From Vulcanisaeta distributa JCM 11213 (lineage in GTDB: Archaea; Thermoproteota; Thermoprotei; Thermoproteales; Thermocladiaceae), in contig BBCS01000001.1 in NCBI GenBank assembly GCA_001316125.1, positions 620,001 to 684,000 on the forward strand: a stretch of 64,000 nucleotides of DNA, given 5' to 3'. The position numbers and the translations under genes were made by a program. Positions 54,359 to 64,000 of the stretch are shown here, piece after piece (the stretch's first letter is position 1; every line of letters begins with the position of its first letter). Under the pieces are notes generated by a model that was not told the DNA's origin, ran no database searches, and saw only the letters and a program-made list of their open reading frames with translations.

Positions 54359-55184
54359 ATGAATAATAAATTACGTGGTTACCTGGCAATGATTGGTGTC
54401 TTAGCCGCCTGGGGTTCGTCATACTCCATATCTAAGGTGGCCATGTATTACATGTCGCCTTTCGTACTCACGATGTATAGATTCGGCGTTGGTGGGTTAG
54501 TTCTATTCCTAATTGGTAGGGGATTAACGATAAATCGTAAGTATGTAATCAACGCATTACTAAATGGAGCCCTATTCGTGGTTTTCCTGAACATCGCCAT
54601 TGAGTACAGCTCAAACCCGGCATTAGTCTCGGTGCTGGTCTACACGCAACCTATCTTCGTACTCATACTCTCAATTGTATTGTATGGCGAGAGACCAACG
54701 GCTCTGCAGGTCATTGGCATTGTACTGGCGTTTAGTGGCTTATTGATGGCTGTCGGTGTTTATAGTTTCGACATTGGCGATGCCATTGCAATACTTGGTG
54801 GCTTTGTATGGGCATTGGGCACTCATTATTACAGGAGAAACCTAGTTAATGAGGACCTCATTAAATTAAATGCCTCAATGGCGGTCATATCGGCATTAAT
54901 AGCGGCACCAACACTCATTATCAACCACACATGGAATTAACACTAAATGCCGTTACATGGGGGGGTATAATTGTTGCGTTGGTGGCCCAGGTAATGGGCT
55001 TTCTACTTTGGTTCCTTGGTGTTAAGGACTTGGCCCCGTGACGGCAAGTTCAATGTCGATACTCGTACCTGCATCCGCATACTTATTCGCCCTATTAATA
55101 CTTGATAAGGTACCCACGGAAATGGAGATAATAGGCTCAGCAATAACACTCGCTGGCGTTCTAATATCGCAGTTAAGGGCCTAA
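54359..55184 (+). CDS. EamA/DMT-family transporter (frameshifted)
   Basis: About 275 residues and ten helices with two EamA repeats. The first begins GYLAMIGVLAAWGSSYSISK and includes VLVYTQPIFVLILSIVLYGE; the second includes GFVWALGTHYYRRN and, in later frames, LVAQVMGFLLWFLGVKDL, SMSILVPASAYLFALLILD and SAITLAGVLISQL. Such proteins export small metabolites or amino acids. Breaks are near 54945 and 55036, not in long G/C runs. Confidence 0.85.
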
Positions 55185-55190
55185 CAAGTC

Positions 55191-55649
55191 TCATTGGCTT
55201 TGTAGGTTCAGGGTTTCGTAAAGAACCTGCTGGCCGTTGGTAAATACCACCTCTGCCGTGTTTATGCCGTAAATCCTGGAATCGCCATTGTAATTCACGG
55301 TGCAATTCCCAACCCTCAGTACTACATCCACGTAGTGCGTTCCATTACTAATTATAGTCAATAATGCGGAGCCCCCCCCAGGTGGTATGACGCACCTATT
55401 ACTTGATATGAATCCGGCATTGTTGATAACAATATATGCCAATTCTACGTACTCCGTGCCTGAATTAATGATTATGAATGTCGCGTTGTTCTGCGACATG
55501 CTGGGACCCTCAATATTTACCCTAACGCCAAATGACTTCGACACATTACCGGCTATCCCAAATACCCAAACTACTATTGCCATAGTTAATGCTATAGCTA
55601 CTGCCACGAGTATTATTGTCGTTATTGTATCGCTCAACCCCTCACTCAT
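55191..55649 (-). CDS. Archaeal pilin/archaellin-like protein
   Basis: An intact 152-residue protein with a short polar N-terminus MSEGLSDTITT followed at once by a hydrophobic helix IILVAVAIALTMAIVVWVFG and a beta-rich C-terminal domain with N-x-T/S sites. This is the layout of archaeal type IV pilins, in which a prepilin peptidase cuts before the helix. A Gly-Gly-Gly at residue 90 comes from a C7 run. No pilus assembly genes are visible nearby, so its assembly partner must lie elsewhere. Confidence 0.68.
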   Translation of the reverse strand: MSEGLSDTITTIILVAVAIALTMAIVVWVFGIAGNVSKSFGVRVNIEGPSMSQNNATFIIINSGTEYVELAYIVINNAGFISSNRCVIPPGGGSALLTIISNGTHYVDVVLRVGNCTVNYNGDSRIYGINTAEVVFTNGQQVLYETLNLQSQ

Positions 55650-55940
55650 TGTGATTATTAAGTTTCAATTCCCCCCCTTAATAAACATTATTCTTAATTA
55701 AGGTTTTAAGTAATCGTTTACGAGAAACCAAAAAGGGGGGGATATGTAATACCAGGTAGACAAAATAACTTAAAATTATTAGGATGAAATTGGCGTTAAG
55801 GCTTAACTGTGGCGTTCATTGATATTAGTATTGACACTACCATTGGCATTAATTATAATTTCATATATAAAGTACGTCAAAGGTATGTAGACCAATACCC
55901 ACGCTTAAGGGTATAAACAATCTCTTAAATATGATTGGTT

Positions 55941-56363
55941 CTACCGCAAATAACTGCTATAAAGGTTACTACTTTCCATTAACCTGGTCATTACCTTCGA
56001 CGTTAATTCGTAGGTCGCGGCTATGTTTGAGTTCAGAACCCTCAATTGATTGCTTATGAAGTCAAGCCTATCAACCATTTCCTTATGCATGCTATTTATT
56101 TCTCTACGTAAATCATCAATCTTTCTACCCAACTCATCAAACCTGGCATCAATTTTCTTACCTAACTCATCCATCTTATTGCCTAGTCCATCTATTTTCT
56201 TGCCTAAATCATCGAGCTTACTCATCATTGCATACGTGAGTATTAACTCCGCGTCCTCCCTGGAGACCTCCTTCCTACTAATCCAACCAGGTAGTTGGGC
56301 AATAACGTAGTCCACACCTTTACTGAGTAGTAAATTCATTAGCTCGCTTAAGTCCATACCCAT
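55941..56363 (-). CDS. Coiled-coil protein with GKKIDxLG repeats
   Basis: An intact 140-residue protein. The first 55 residues form a helical domain (LMNLLLSKGVDYVIAQLPGW, SREDAELILTYAMM), followed by an 8-11 residue repeat (LGKKIDGLGNKMDELGKKI) and LRREINSMHKEMVDRLDFIS. The repeat resembles that of the protein at 38022-38689. Many Thermoproteales proteins of this type carry a C-terminal nuclease domain; here it is absent. Function unknown. Confidence 0.6.
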   Translation of the reverse strand: MGMDLSELMNLLLSKGVDYVIAQLPGWISRKEVSREDAELILTYAMMSKLDDLGKKIDGLGNKMDELGKKIDARFDELGRKIDDLRREINSMHKEMVDRLDFISNQLRVLNSNIAATYELTSKVMTRLMESSNLYSSYLR

Positions 56364-56486
56364 TAATATGACCCTTTGGCATTATTTAAGCCTTCCTTTA
56401 ATGAGTAAGTGCTATGCGATAAATGAATCATAAATCAAGCCTTACGCCTAAAGTGTAATTAATTATCACGGTATTTCGCAATTGCT

Positions 56487-57136
56487 TCAGTAAAGTATTG
56501 TTGGGTCCCTTCTAAGCGATGCTTCCCAAAACATTATCTCGAAATTAACACTATCCCTAAACGCCCTCTCCATGTCCGGCGTTACCCCCCCATACTTATC
56601 CAGCGCCCTTAATATGGCTCAACCCTAGACCAGTATTCATTTGACGCGTAGAACCCAGCCCAAACATTAAATAATTCATTCCTCGTACCAACTACGTACC
56701 TACCAATCTCGTGGTAACCCCCCCACATGCATGGTGCCCAGGCGGCAAGGAACTGAGGCCAACCCAGCGATGCGTAGTAATACAGGTGCCTGGTGTATGC
56801 GTAGTTGACTAGGTTGAACCCCCCCGTATTATTAACCTCATCCTCCGTTATCGATAAATCGCGAAATAACCTCTCATGAACCTCCGCACCCCCCCTCTCA
56901 ACGTTACTGAATACTGCCGTTAATACGTCAATGGCCTCATTAAGTGGTGCCTTACTCGCAGCCTTAATCACGGCCTTCTGCATCTCCCTCACGTACTTCG
57001 TGTCCTGAATTAAGTAGTATCTGAACACATCCATTGGCAGTGAACCATTCCTGAGCCTCTCGACGAACTCATGCCTAGTGTACTTATTCCATAGATCACC
57101 CACTAAGTTCCTGAGCATCTCATGAGTACTAACCAT
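56487..57136 (-). CDS. tenA: TenA/thiaminase II family protein (frameshifted C-terminus)
   Basis: About 215 residues. It has LWNKYTRHEFVERLRNGSLP, FRYYLIQDTKYVREMQKAV, VNYAYTRHLYYYASLGWPQF, AAWAPCMWGGYHEIG and, after a break at 56616, RALDKYGGVTPDMERAFRDS, FEIMFWEASLRR. TenA hydrolyses aminopyrimidines in thiamine salvage; the cysteine in APCMWGYHEIG is the usual nucleophile position. CMWGGYHEIG has an extra glycine compared with the family WGY, from a C7 run at 56719. Confidence 0.87.
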
Positions 57137-57182
57137 ACGTTTAATCCCATAATCACCTAGTTATTAAATATTATTAACAAAC

Positions 57183-57904
57183 TTATTGAACATTAGAACC
57201 GCACCTATTAAGTTCGTTAATTACGTCAATCGGATTCCTCTCAATGATCCTCCTCCTCACATACCTAACCCTTTCACCACTCCTCCTATCAACACCCTCA
57301 AGCTCAACCCTAGCCCTAATTAGGCATGTACCCAGGGACTCCCAGGTGAGCCTTGGACCACCCAGAGCCTTAATTACATCAACTATGTGCGGAGTACTCT
57401 CCGGCGGAACTGCCCTACTTCTTTGGGCTATTTCCACGTGGTAATTATTGAAGCCAACCCTAACCCTGTAAAGCATGTACCTGGCAACGTCATGGCAGGA
57501 ATCACTAAGCGGTATAACCCTAGCGTCGAAGTAAAGGACCTTATTAAGGGCATTACTCACGATAGCCGACGCCAACCCTGCCATTGAGCTTACTAGCTTG
57601 TACTCACGGCCATTAAACGGTACGTAACTAAGGAGGAATACGTTAATCTCATCACTAATCACAAGCGCGTACTCACCTGAGAAGGTCCTCATTAATTCAA
57701 CGGCAGCCTTAATCAATGCCCTATGAACCCTCTCATCCCTGGGCCAGGTGAAGTCCCTAAGGGCCCTGCCAAAGCCGGCCCCCCCATCAAGCCTAACAAC
57801 TATCGGCGGCTTAATAATGTTAGTAACTACCCTGGAGTCGAAATCCCTCTCCAACTCCACGGATTAACATTAATCAACAGATTAAGCACGTCAATGCTAT
57901 CCAT
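57183..57904 (-). CDS. thg1: tRNA-His guanylyltransferase-like protein (Thg1/TLP)
   Basis: About 240 residues from ATG 57902-57904. It has IVVRLDGGAGFGRALRDFTW with the first metal aspartate, SGEYALVISDEINVFLL with the second acidic pair, SMAGLASAIVSNAL, FDARVIPL and MLYRVRVGFNNYHVEIAQ. These are the Thg1 polymerase motifs; archaeal members add nucleotides 3'-5' to tRNA 5' ends and repair truncated tRNAs. RLDGGAGF has one glycine more than the family RLDGxGF, from a C7 run at 57780. A break near 57857 hides the first 15 residues. Confidence 0.88.
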
Positions 57905-57992
57905 TAAGCTCACGGATTAGTCAGGAAGAGGCCATTTAAAAATAAGCCCATGAACGATCAACGTAAAGCAATGATATAACTAACGAAGCATT

Positions 57993-58019
57993 TTAAGTGA
58001 ACACCCGAGTTAAAAAAAG
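57993..58019 (+). promoter_or_regulatory. Shared promoter block, copy 2
   Basis: TTAAGTGAACA (57993-58003) is followed by GAGTTAAAAAAAG (58007-58019), ending 23 bases before ATG 58042. The pair matches the block upstream of the exported protein at 35336-35911 almost base for base over both elements. Confidence 0.68.
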
Positions 58020-58041
58020 TCCAGCTACGCGCATACTTAGT

Positions 58042-58683
58042 ATGGCGGGCATAGACTGGCCCGGGATAAATCCAGCCCAGTTAAAGGATGGGCTCTACAC
58101 CTATGGCGCAATTGCCCTACTAATAGTCACGACGTGGCTCATGGGCATACACATATACCAACTAATAAACCCACCAACAATAACGATGGTACTCGCAATG
58201 CAACCAGGAGGAAACAAACCGCAAGTAACGATTTATTATAGCTGCGGTTGGAAGTGGTCCTCATCAACAGCGCCGGCAGGTAACACCGTAGCCTTCGATG
58301 GATGGTGCGGCTATACTATGGCGTCATGGTCAAGCATATTTCCGTCTAACTACTACTTTGAAGTTTACATATACGACCCATTTGGGCCTCCAGCTAACCC
58401 AGCGCCGTACGGCACGGTTAATTATCCTGAAGGGAGTGGTTACGAAACTTATTCTGTGACCCTAAATTACATAGTGTATAATGGCGCTTACGCATGGTAT
58501 TGGGGTGTTGGTCCAGTAAGCTACGCACCTAATGGACCTACACTTGGCTATTTTACCGCGTCAATTAATGGATACTGGACGCCAAACATGCCATATACGT
58601 ATGAGGGCTGTGCCTATGCTTATGCTACTTACGGTATAAACGGTGGATCTCCAGGTTGTTCATCAATAACAATAGCAGGTTGA
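58042..58683 (+). CDS. Exported Trp/Tyr-rich protein with shared promoter block
   Basis: An intact protein of about 213 residues with one N-terminal membrane helix (YGAIALLIVTTWLMGIHIYQ) and an ectodomain rich in Tyr, Trp, Gly and Pro (GWKWSSSTAPAGNTVAFDGW, GAYAWYWGVGPVSYAPNGP), ending in GSPGCSSITIAG. ATG 58042 is chosen over GTG 57997, which lies inside the promoter block. It resembles the protein at 35336-35911 in layout. The next gene encodes a four-helix membrane protein and could be a partner. Confidence 0.62.
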   Translation: MAGIDWPGINPAQLKDGLYTYGAIALLIVTTWLMGIHIYQLINPPTITMVLAMQPGGNKPQVTIYYSCGWKWSSSTAPAGNTVAFDGWCGYTMASWSSIFPSNYYFEVYIYDPFGPPANPAPYGTVNYPEGSGYETYSVTLNYIVYNGAYAWYWGVGPVSYAPNGPTLGYFTASINGYWTPNMPYTYEGCAYAYATYGINGGSPGCSSITIAG

Positions 58684-58753
58684 TCTCCATGTTAGTCTCA
58701 TTATCAAACTTTAAAAATAGTCCATTGCTTGATAATTCTATAGGTGCTGCCCT

Positions 58754-59353
58754 ATGGATGTGAAGAGGAAAAGGTTGATCCTTAAGTATATCTATGCCTC
58801 AGTTATAATCTTATTTTTCAGCATACCAAGTGCCATGTATGGAGTATTTTCATCAATATTTCCAGAGCCTAAGTCCTTACTTAATGCGTTTAAAGTAAAA
58901 GTTGTGCCTCTTCCTACGTGGGAAGTTATATCATCTATCCTGTATATTATAGCATCCTTCACGCTGGATTTAGTGTTAATACCGTACCTGTTCCGTGACG
59001 TGGGTATTAATAACTACATAAGCGCGGTGGTCTATATGTTACCCATGTTTCTAATAATGCTCGTAGCCACTCTACAATCTATTTACATTAATATATGGGC
59101 AGCCTGTACTAACCTATACGCCGCAGCCACTGGTCATGAACTTGGCGGGGGGGTGATTGTGCCACCTGCATCCCCGCAGAATGAGTTGGCTTGGCAATGG
59201 TTTGGGACCGGCGTGTTTGAAGTTTATTACGCGTTACTAATCTTCTATACCATACCCGTGGCCTTCGCCGTTTGGTTTGCCCTGGCCTACGTAACCCTCC
59301 TTTGGTCGAGAAGGTACATGGCTAAGAAAACCGTTAAGGCGTTGATGTCCTAA
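58754..59353 (+). CDS. Four-helix membrane protein, unknown
   Basis: An intact 199-residue protein with helices near residues 12-32, 58-80, 90-115 and 155-185, and a loop with GGGVIVPPASPQNELAWQWFG (part of it G7-encoded). Basic ends (MDVKRKR and RRYMAKKTVKA) suggest both termini face the cytoplasm. A CTTTAAAAATAG box at 58709-58720 may serve as TATA. No family recognised; it follows the exported protein at 58042. Confidence 0.55.
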   Translation: MDVKRKRLILKYIYASVIILFFSIPSAMYGVFSSIFPEPKSLLNAFKVKVVPLPTWEVISSILYIIASFTLDLVLIPYLFRDVGINNYISAVVYMLPMFLIMLVATLQSIYINIWAACTNLYAAATGHELGGGVIVPPASPQNELAWQWFGTGVFEVYYALLIFYTIPVAFAVWFALAYVTLLWSRRYMAKKTVKALMS

Positions 59354-59506
59354 AAAGAGTTATTAATGGGCATGGCCTTATTAAATGGGTGATGTGAAGC
59401 GGGGGACGGATCTGATGGGTGAGGAACCCAAGACCTGCGCGCTGATGGGTTCTCATTAAGTTCTTGCAGTTGAGGTGTGCAAGGTTTTTAGATTGGGTAA
59501 GGATGT

Positions 59507-60370
59507 ATGATTTGGCGTGGTAGTGTGATAATTAATGATAGATTAGCAGTGGCTAGGAGTTATGTGAATATTCTGAGGTCGATTAGGGATAGAGTGAGGA
59601 CTGTTGATGATTTAAGTAGGGATTTAGTGCTTAAGGGCGCTGTTGAGCGTTACCTGCACCTGGCCGTTGAATCCCTTATTGATGCTGGTATGAGGTTGTG
59701 CTCAATTCTTAATCTCAACAAACCTGAGAGGTATAGGGATATTGCGAGAATATTAGTGAGCGCCAAGATCCTTAGTGATGAAACTGGTATGCTGTTTGAA
59801 TTGTGGATTGGCTTTAGGAATGTGCTTGTCCACGGTTATGCCGTGATAGATCCCGAGAGATTGATTGAGGCTTTAAATGAGATTGATGAATTAGATAGGG
59901 TAATTAACGAGATTAGCAATTTTATTAGGGATAAGTCGATAGATCCTGCGAATAGTCGGTCCACTACCAGTAGTGAGGAATTGATGAATTTAATTAATAA
60001 GGCAAGGCAGGTATTGGAGAAGTTGGACTTCGTGGTATTCGCATACGTATTCGGATCAAGAGCAATTGGTAGGACACACCCAGGAAGTGATATTGATATC
60101 GCCATATTCACGAATAGGGAATTAAGCTGGAAGGAGTTCGTGAGCATTATGATTGCCTTAGAGGATGTGCTTGGGCTTAAGGTCGACCTCGTTCACCTTA
60201 ATAAGGCACCGTTATTACTGGCATACGAGGCTGTGAGTAGGGGGGGTGTCCTAATCCTGGATAGGTACCCTAAAGAGAGGATTGACCTTGAGGTTAAGAC
60301 GATTAAGGAGTTCCTGGACCTTAAGCCGAGGCTCACCCAGTACTACAGCACATTACTTAGTCGTGGTTAA
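59507..60370 (+). CDS. HepT-MntA fusion protein (HEPN toxin joined to nucleotidyltransferase antitoxin)
   Basis: A single intact 287-residue frame. Residues 1-145 are a HepT/DUF86 HEPN domain with helices LVLKGAVERYLHLAVESLID and the RNase motif GFRNVLVHGYAVI (R-N-x-x-x-H-x-Y). Residues 160-265 are an MNT domain with FAYVFGSRAIGRTHPGSDID and the D-x-D ligands, then LKVDLVHLNKAP with the third acidic residue. In ordinary systems these are two proteins, the second AMPylating the tyrosine of the first. Here they form one chain joined by a 15-residue Ser/Thr-rich linker. GTG 59525 is an alternative start. The frame is free of long-run breaks. Confidence 0.87.
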   Translation: MIWRGSVIINDRLAVARSYVNILRSIRDRVRTVDDLSRDLVLKGAVERYLHLAVESLIDAGMRLCSILNLNKPERYRDIARILVSAKILSDETGMLFELWIGFRNVLVHGYAVIDPERLIEALNEIDELDRVINEISNFIRDKSIDPANSRSTTSSEELMNLINKARQVLEKLDFVVFAYVFGSRAIGRTHPGSDIDIAIFTNRELSWKEFVSIMIALEDVLGLKVDLVHLNKAPLLLAYEAVSRGGVLILDRYPKERIDLEVKTIKEFLDLKPRLTQYYSTLLSRG

Positions 60371-60404
60371 CAATAATGGTGCATTATTAATTGCAGAGAG
60401 AATT

Positions 60405-60430
60405 TTAAGTGAACACTTAAGTAAAAAATG
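60405..60430 (+). promoter_or_regulatory. Shared promoter block, copy 3
   Basis: TTAAGTGAACA (60405-60415) is followed by TTAAGTAAAAAATG (60417-60430), an A-rich TATA variant 24 bases before ATG 60455. The upstream element is identical to copies 1 and 2; the TATA element is less so. ATG 60428 lies inside the block, which argues for the start at 60455. Confidence 0.6.
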
Positions 60431-60454
60431 CCAAAGGTATTAAGAGTGGTGACT

Positions 60455-62229
60455 ATGCATAGCTCGTTCAAGGTGTGGGTTTCAATATCACTTTTAATAA
60501 TAGTGGTGGCTCTGGCGATAACCGCCTATTCCCTAGGTTACTTAACTCCAAGTATTGTGGTTAATGTTGTTGTTGGTAAAAAACCCGTGAATGCCTACGT
60601 CCAGGTCTTTGCCGTATTACCGCCAGGCCATAATGAATCGCTAATCGAGGTGTGGAGCGGCACGGCATCAAATGGGGGGGTGGTTAGGGTGCCCATAACC
60701 GTACTTAGTAAAATAGCGAGTGAATGGGTTGCCAAGGGTTACGGCAGTGAGGGGGGGGTTGGTATTGAGGTTGTGGCTACCTACGTGAATGGTTCAACGG
60801 TTTACTACGACATGATGTTCACAGCGTATGAACCAGGTACGTTATTAAGCACGATAAGCAACCCAATGCTTAGCATGGTTAGGCTAAACTACATGACAGT
60901 AAGCCTGAACCTCACCAATACCTATCAATTAGCAAAGGTATTAACTAAACCGCAGGTACCAACACCACCAGCGCCACCCGGGTGCTGGTGGGTCAATATA
61001 ACATCTAAATCCTGGCAAACACCCATCATAAAGATACCAATAGCCTGGGTCTACGACAATGTACCAAACTACCTAGGAGGCACGCTTGGTGCATACTCCC
61101 AACAGAGCACCTCCGCTACTGTGTATTTCTATGCCTCTGTGGGGGGGTTGGTCCAGGGAGGCTCGACATCAGTTACCTACAAGTTCATCGGATACTCAAC
61201 GTACACAAGTTCCTCAAATTGGAATCAATTAGCCTTTGGAAAAATTCAGCCAACGGCCCCCCCAAGTGCTGGTTTTCTGTATCAAAACGGTACAATAGGA
61301 GTTGCCACACTACAATTGTACTGTATAACGGGTCCAACTAATCAATACGCATATGAGACCTTCGTAGCCTCAATATTAGGTAGTATAGGTACATCCTCAA
61401 ACATCACTTACTTAAACGGATTCTTGAGCCAGTATAAGGCGTATACTGGCTATAGTCCTCAGTATGTGCCGTTTGATGAAATATACATAGGTGGTGGTAA
61501 GACATATGACTACTGGTTTAGTAATGTCCAGGCATATAGCCCACCCTTCGGCTTTAGCGGTACGATACCGGTGGGTTTAATAATAGCGTACATAGCTCAG
61601 ACACTGGGTAAATCCCTCAGCATCCCTGGCTTCATATTAGCTAACCTTGCGGCCGGCATACAGATAACCACAACGAACACAAACATAATAGAGATATCCA
61701 TTGCCTACACATCATCTAGCTATGGTAGTGGTGACTTATTTGTTGCTGCTCTCCCAGTTAATTATAGTAGTTCTTCGGGAAATTATTTCTATTATCCGTT
61801 CATTCTCGGCTTTAACGTTACTGGGCTGGGTAGTTACTCAAGTAGTACGTCCATTTATGTTGATGGTCCTGGCGTCATTTTTAATCCATGCATACCAATT
61901 AATTCCTATAACTGGACGGTCTATGTTTCGATAGGCAATTCACCATTGTTAGTGCCCGGCGGCACGGTGACAGCCACGGTCTATAACTCCCAGGGTTCGG
62001 TTGTTTGGAGTGGCACATTTACAATACCGACAAGCATTGATGCTTACCACCCCACCAACCTGCCGTCGTTAGTATACCCTGGACCATATTCAACTACGGT
62101 GTACCCTACAATACGTATTACATTAAGTTCAATTATAATGGCTATACCACACCACAAGGCTCGATAATTTACGGCTCATCAACTACGACAACAACGATAT
62201 ATGCCGAACTCCAAAGCTGTGGACCATGA
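60455..62229 (+). CDS. Large exported surface protein (family member C), frameshifted near end
   Basis: About 590 residues. Signal-anchor VWVSISLLIIVVALAITAYS, then VVVGKKPVNAYVQVFAVLPP (compare PVNAFISVYVNLP in the protein at 12418), a Ser/Thr/Tyr/Gly-rich beta part, a hydrophobic stretch VGLIIAYIAQTLGKSLSIPG, and more beta strands. After a break near 62113 the frame ends TTTTTIYAELQSCGP at 62229. The family relation to the proteins at 12418 and 51190 rests on order of features and short motifs. Function unknown; likely envelope component. Confidence 0.68.
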
Positions 62230-62286
62230 TTATGGTTTAAAGAAGGTATTTAATAATAAATTATTTCAGGATAATTGCGTATCCCT

Positions 62287-64000
<1,714 letters not shown>

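Noticed and set aside
57997..58041. GTG start for the exported protein at 58042
   Set aside because: This start is inside the shared promoter block; the ATG 45 bases later has the right distance from the TATA element.

Overview
The window looks like chromosomal DNA from a hyperthermophilic crenarchaeon of the order Thermoproteales, most likely the Vulcanisaeta/Caldivirga/Thermocladium side. The evidence is a thermosome, RpoK, Alba, archaeal phosphoglycerate mutase, archaeal signal peptidase, Thg1, several PaREP1-family genes, an intron-containing tRNA-Phe, AT-rich TATA boxes 20-30 nt before leaderless starts, and above all a crenactin (archaeal actin) gene cluster. Genus placement is inference.

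Layout. 1-5.8 kb: housekeeping genes (apgM, GNAT, signal peptidase, thermosome, rpoK, alba) plus a roadblock-protein/small-GTPase pair. 5.8-10.9 kb: an Arcade-type cluster (small gene, crenactin, coiled-coil arcadin-2-like, tiny arcadin-3-like, Rad50/SMC-like arcadin-4). 11-16 kb: aldolase-family enzyme, a large surface protein, DUF99 and membrane proteins. 16.4-21.4 kb: a tight four-gene operon of AAA-type ATPase, coiled-coil winged-helix protein, unknown protein and NurA-type nuclease. 21.5-30.6 kb: a broken surface gene, HEPN/MNT pair, orphan HyuB, PD-(D/E)XK gene, MFS, a DUF973-like tandem pair, TPR protein and PaREP1. 30.6-35.9 kb: radical-SAM enzyme coupled to a small hydrophobic protein, membrane and exported proteins, with an ABC exporter next to it; this is a candidate modified-peptide locus. 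36-41 kb: ATPase remnant, formyl-THF cyclo-ligase-like gene, coiled-coil protein, queuosine/archaeosine-precursor transporter, PaREP1 and tRNA-Phe. 40.7-53 kb: exported and membrane proteins, creatininase-family enzyme and a HepT/MntA pair. 53-64 kb: metallo-hydrolase, EamA transporter, pilin-like protein, TenA, Thg1, more exported proteins, a fused HepT-MntA protein, a nucleoside phosphorylase and DUF711.

The sequence carries a strong distortion. Runs of seven or eight G or C are everywhere, and in conserved genes they usually stand where the family calls for four or five, giving one extra glycine. Other runs are off by one or two and break frames, including in indispensable genes. The tRNA acceptor stem shows the same distortion. 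I read most frameshifts as probable sequence error rather than gene death and annotate such genes as single CDSs; genuine decay is called only where whole parts are missing.

Three exported-protein genes on both strands share one promoter-like block (TTAAGTGAACA followed by an A-rich TATA element) at nearly constant distance from the start codon, which suggests a small co-regulated surface-protein set.
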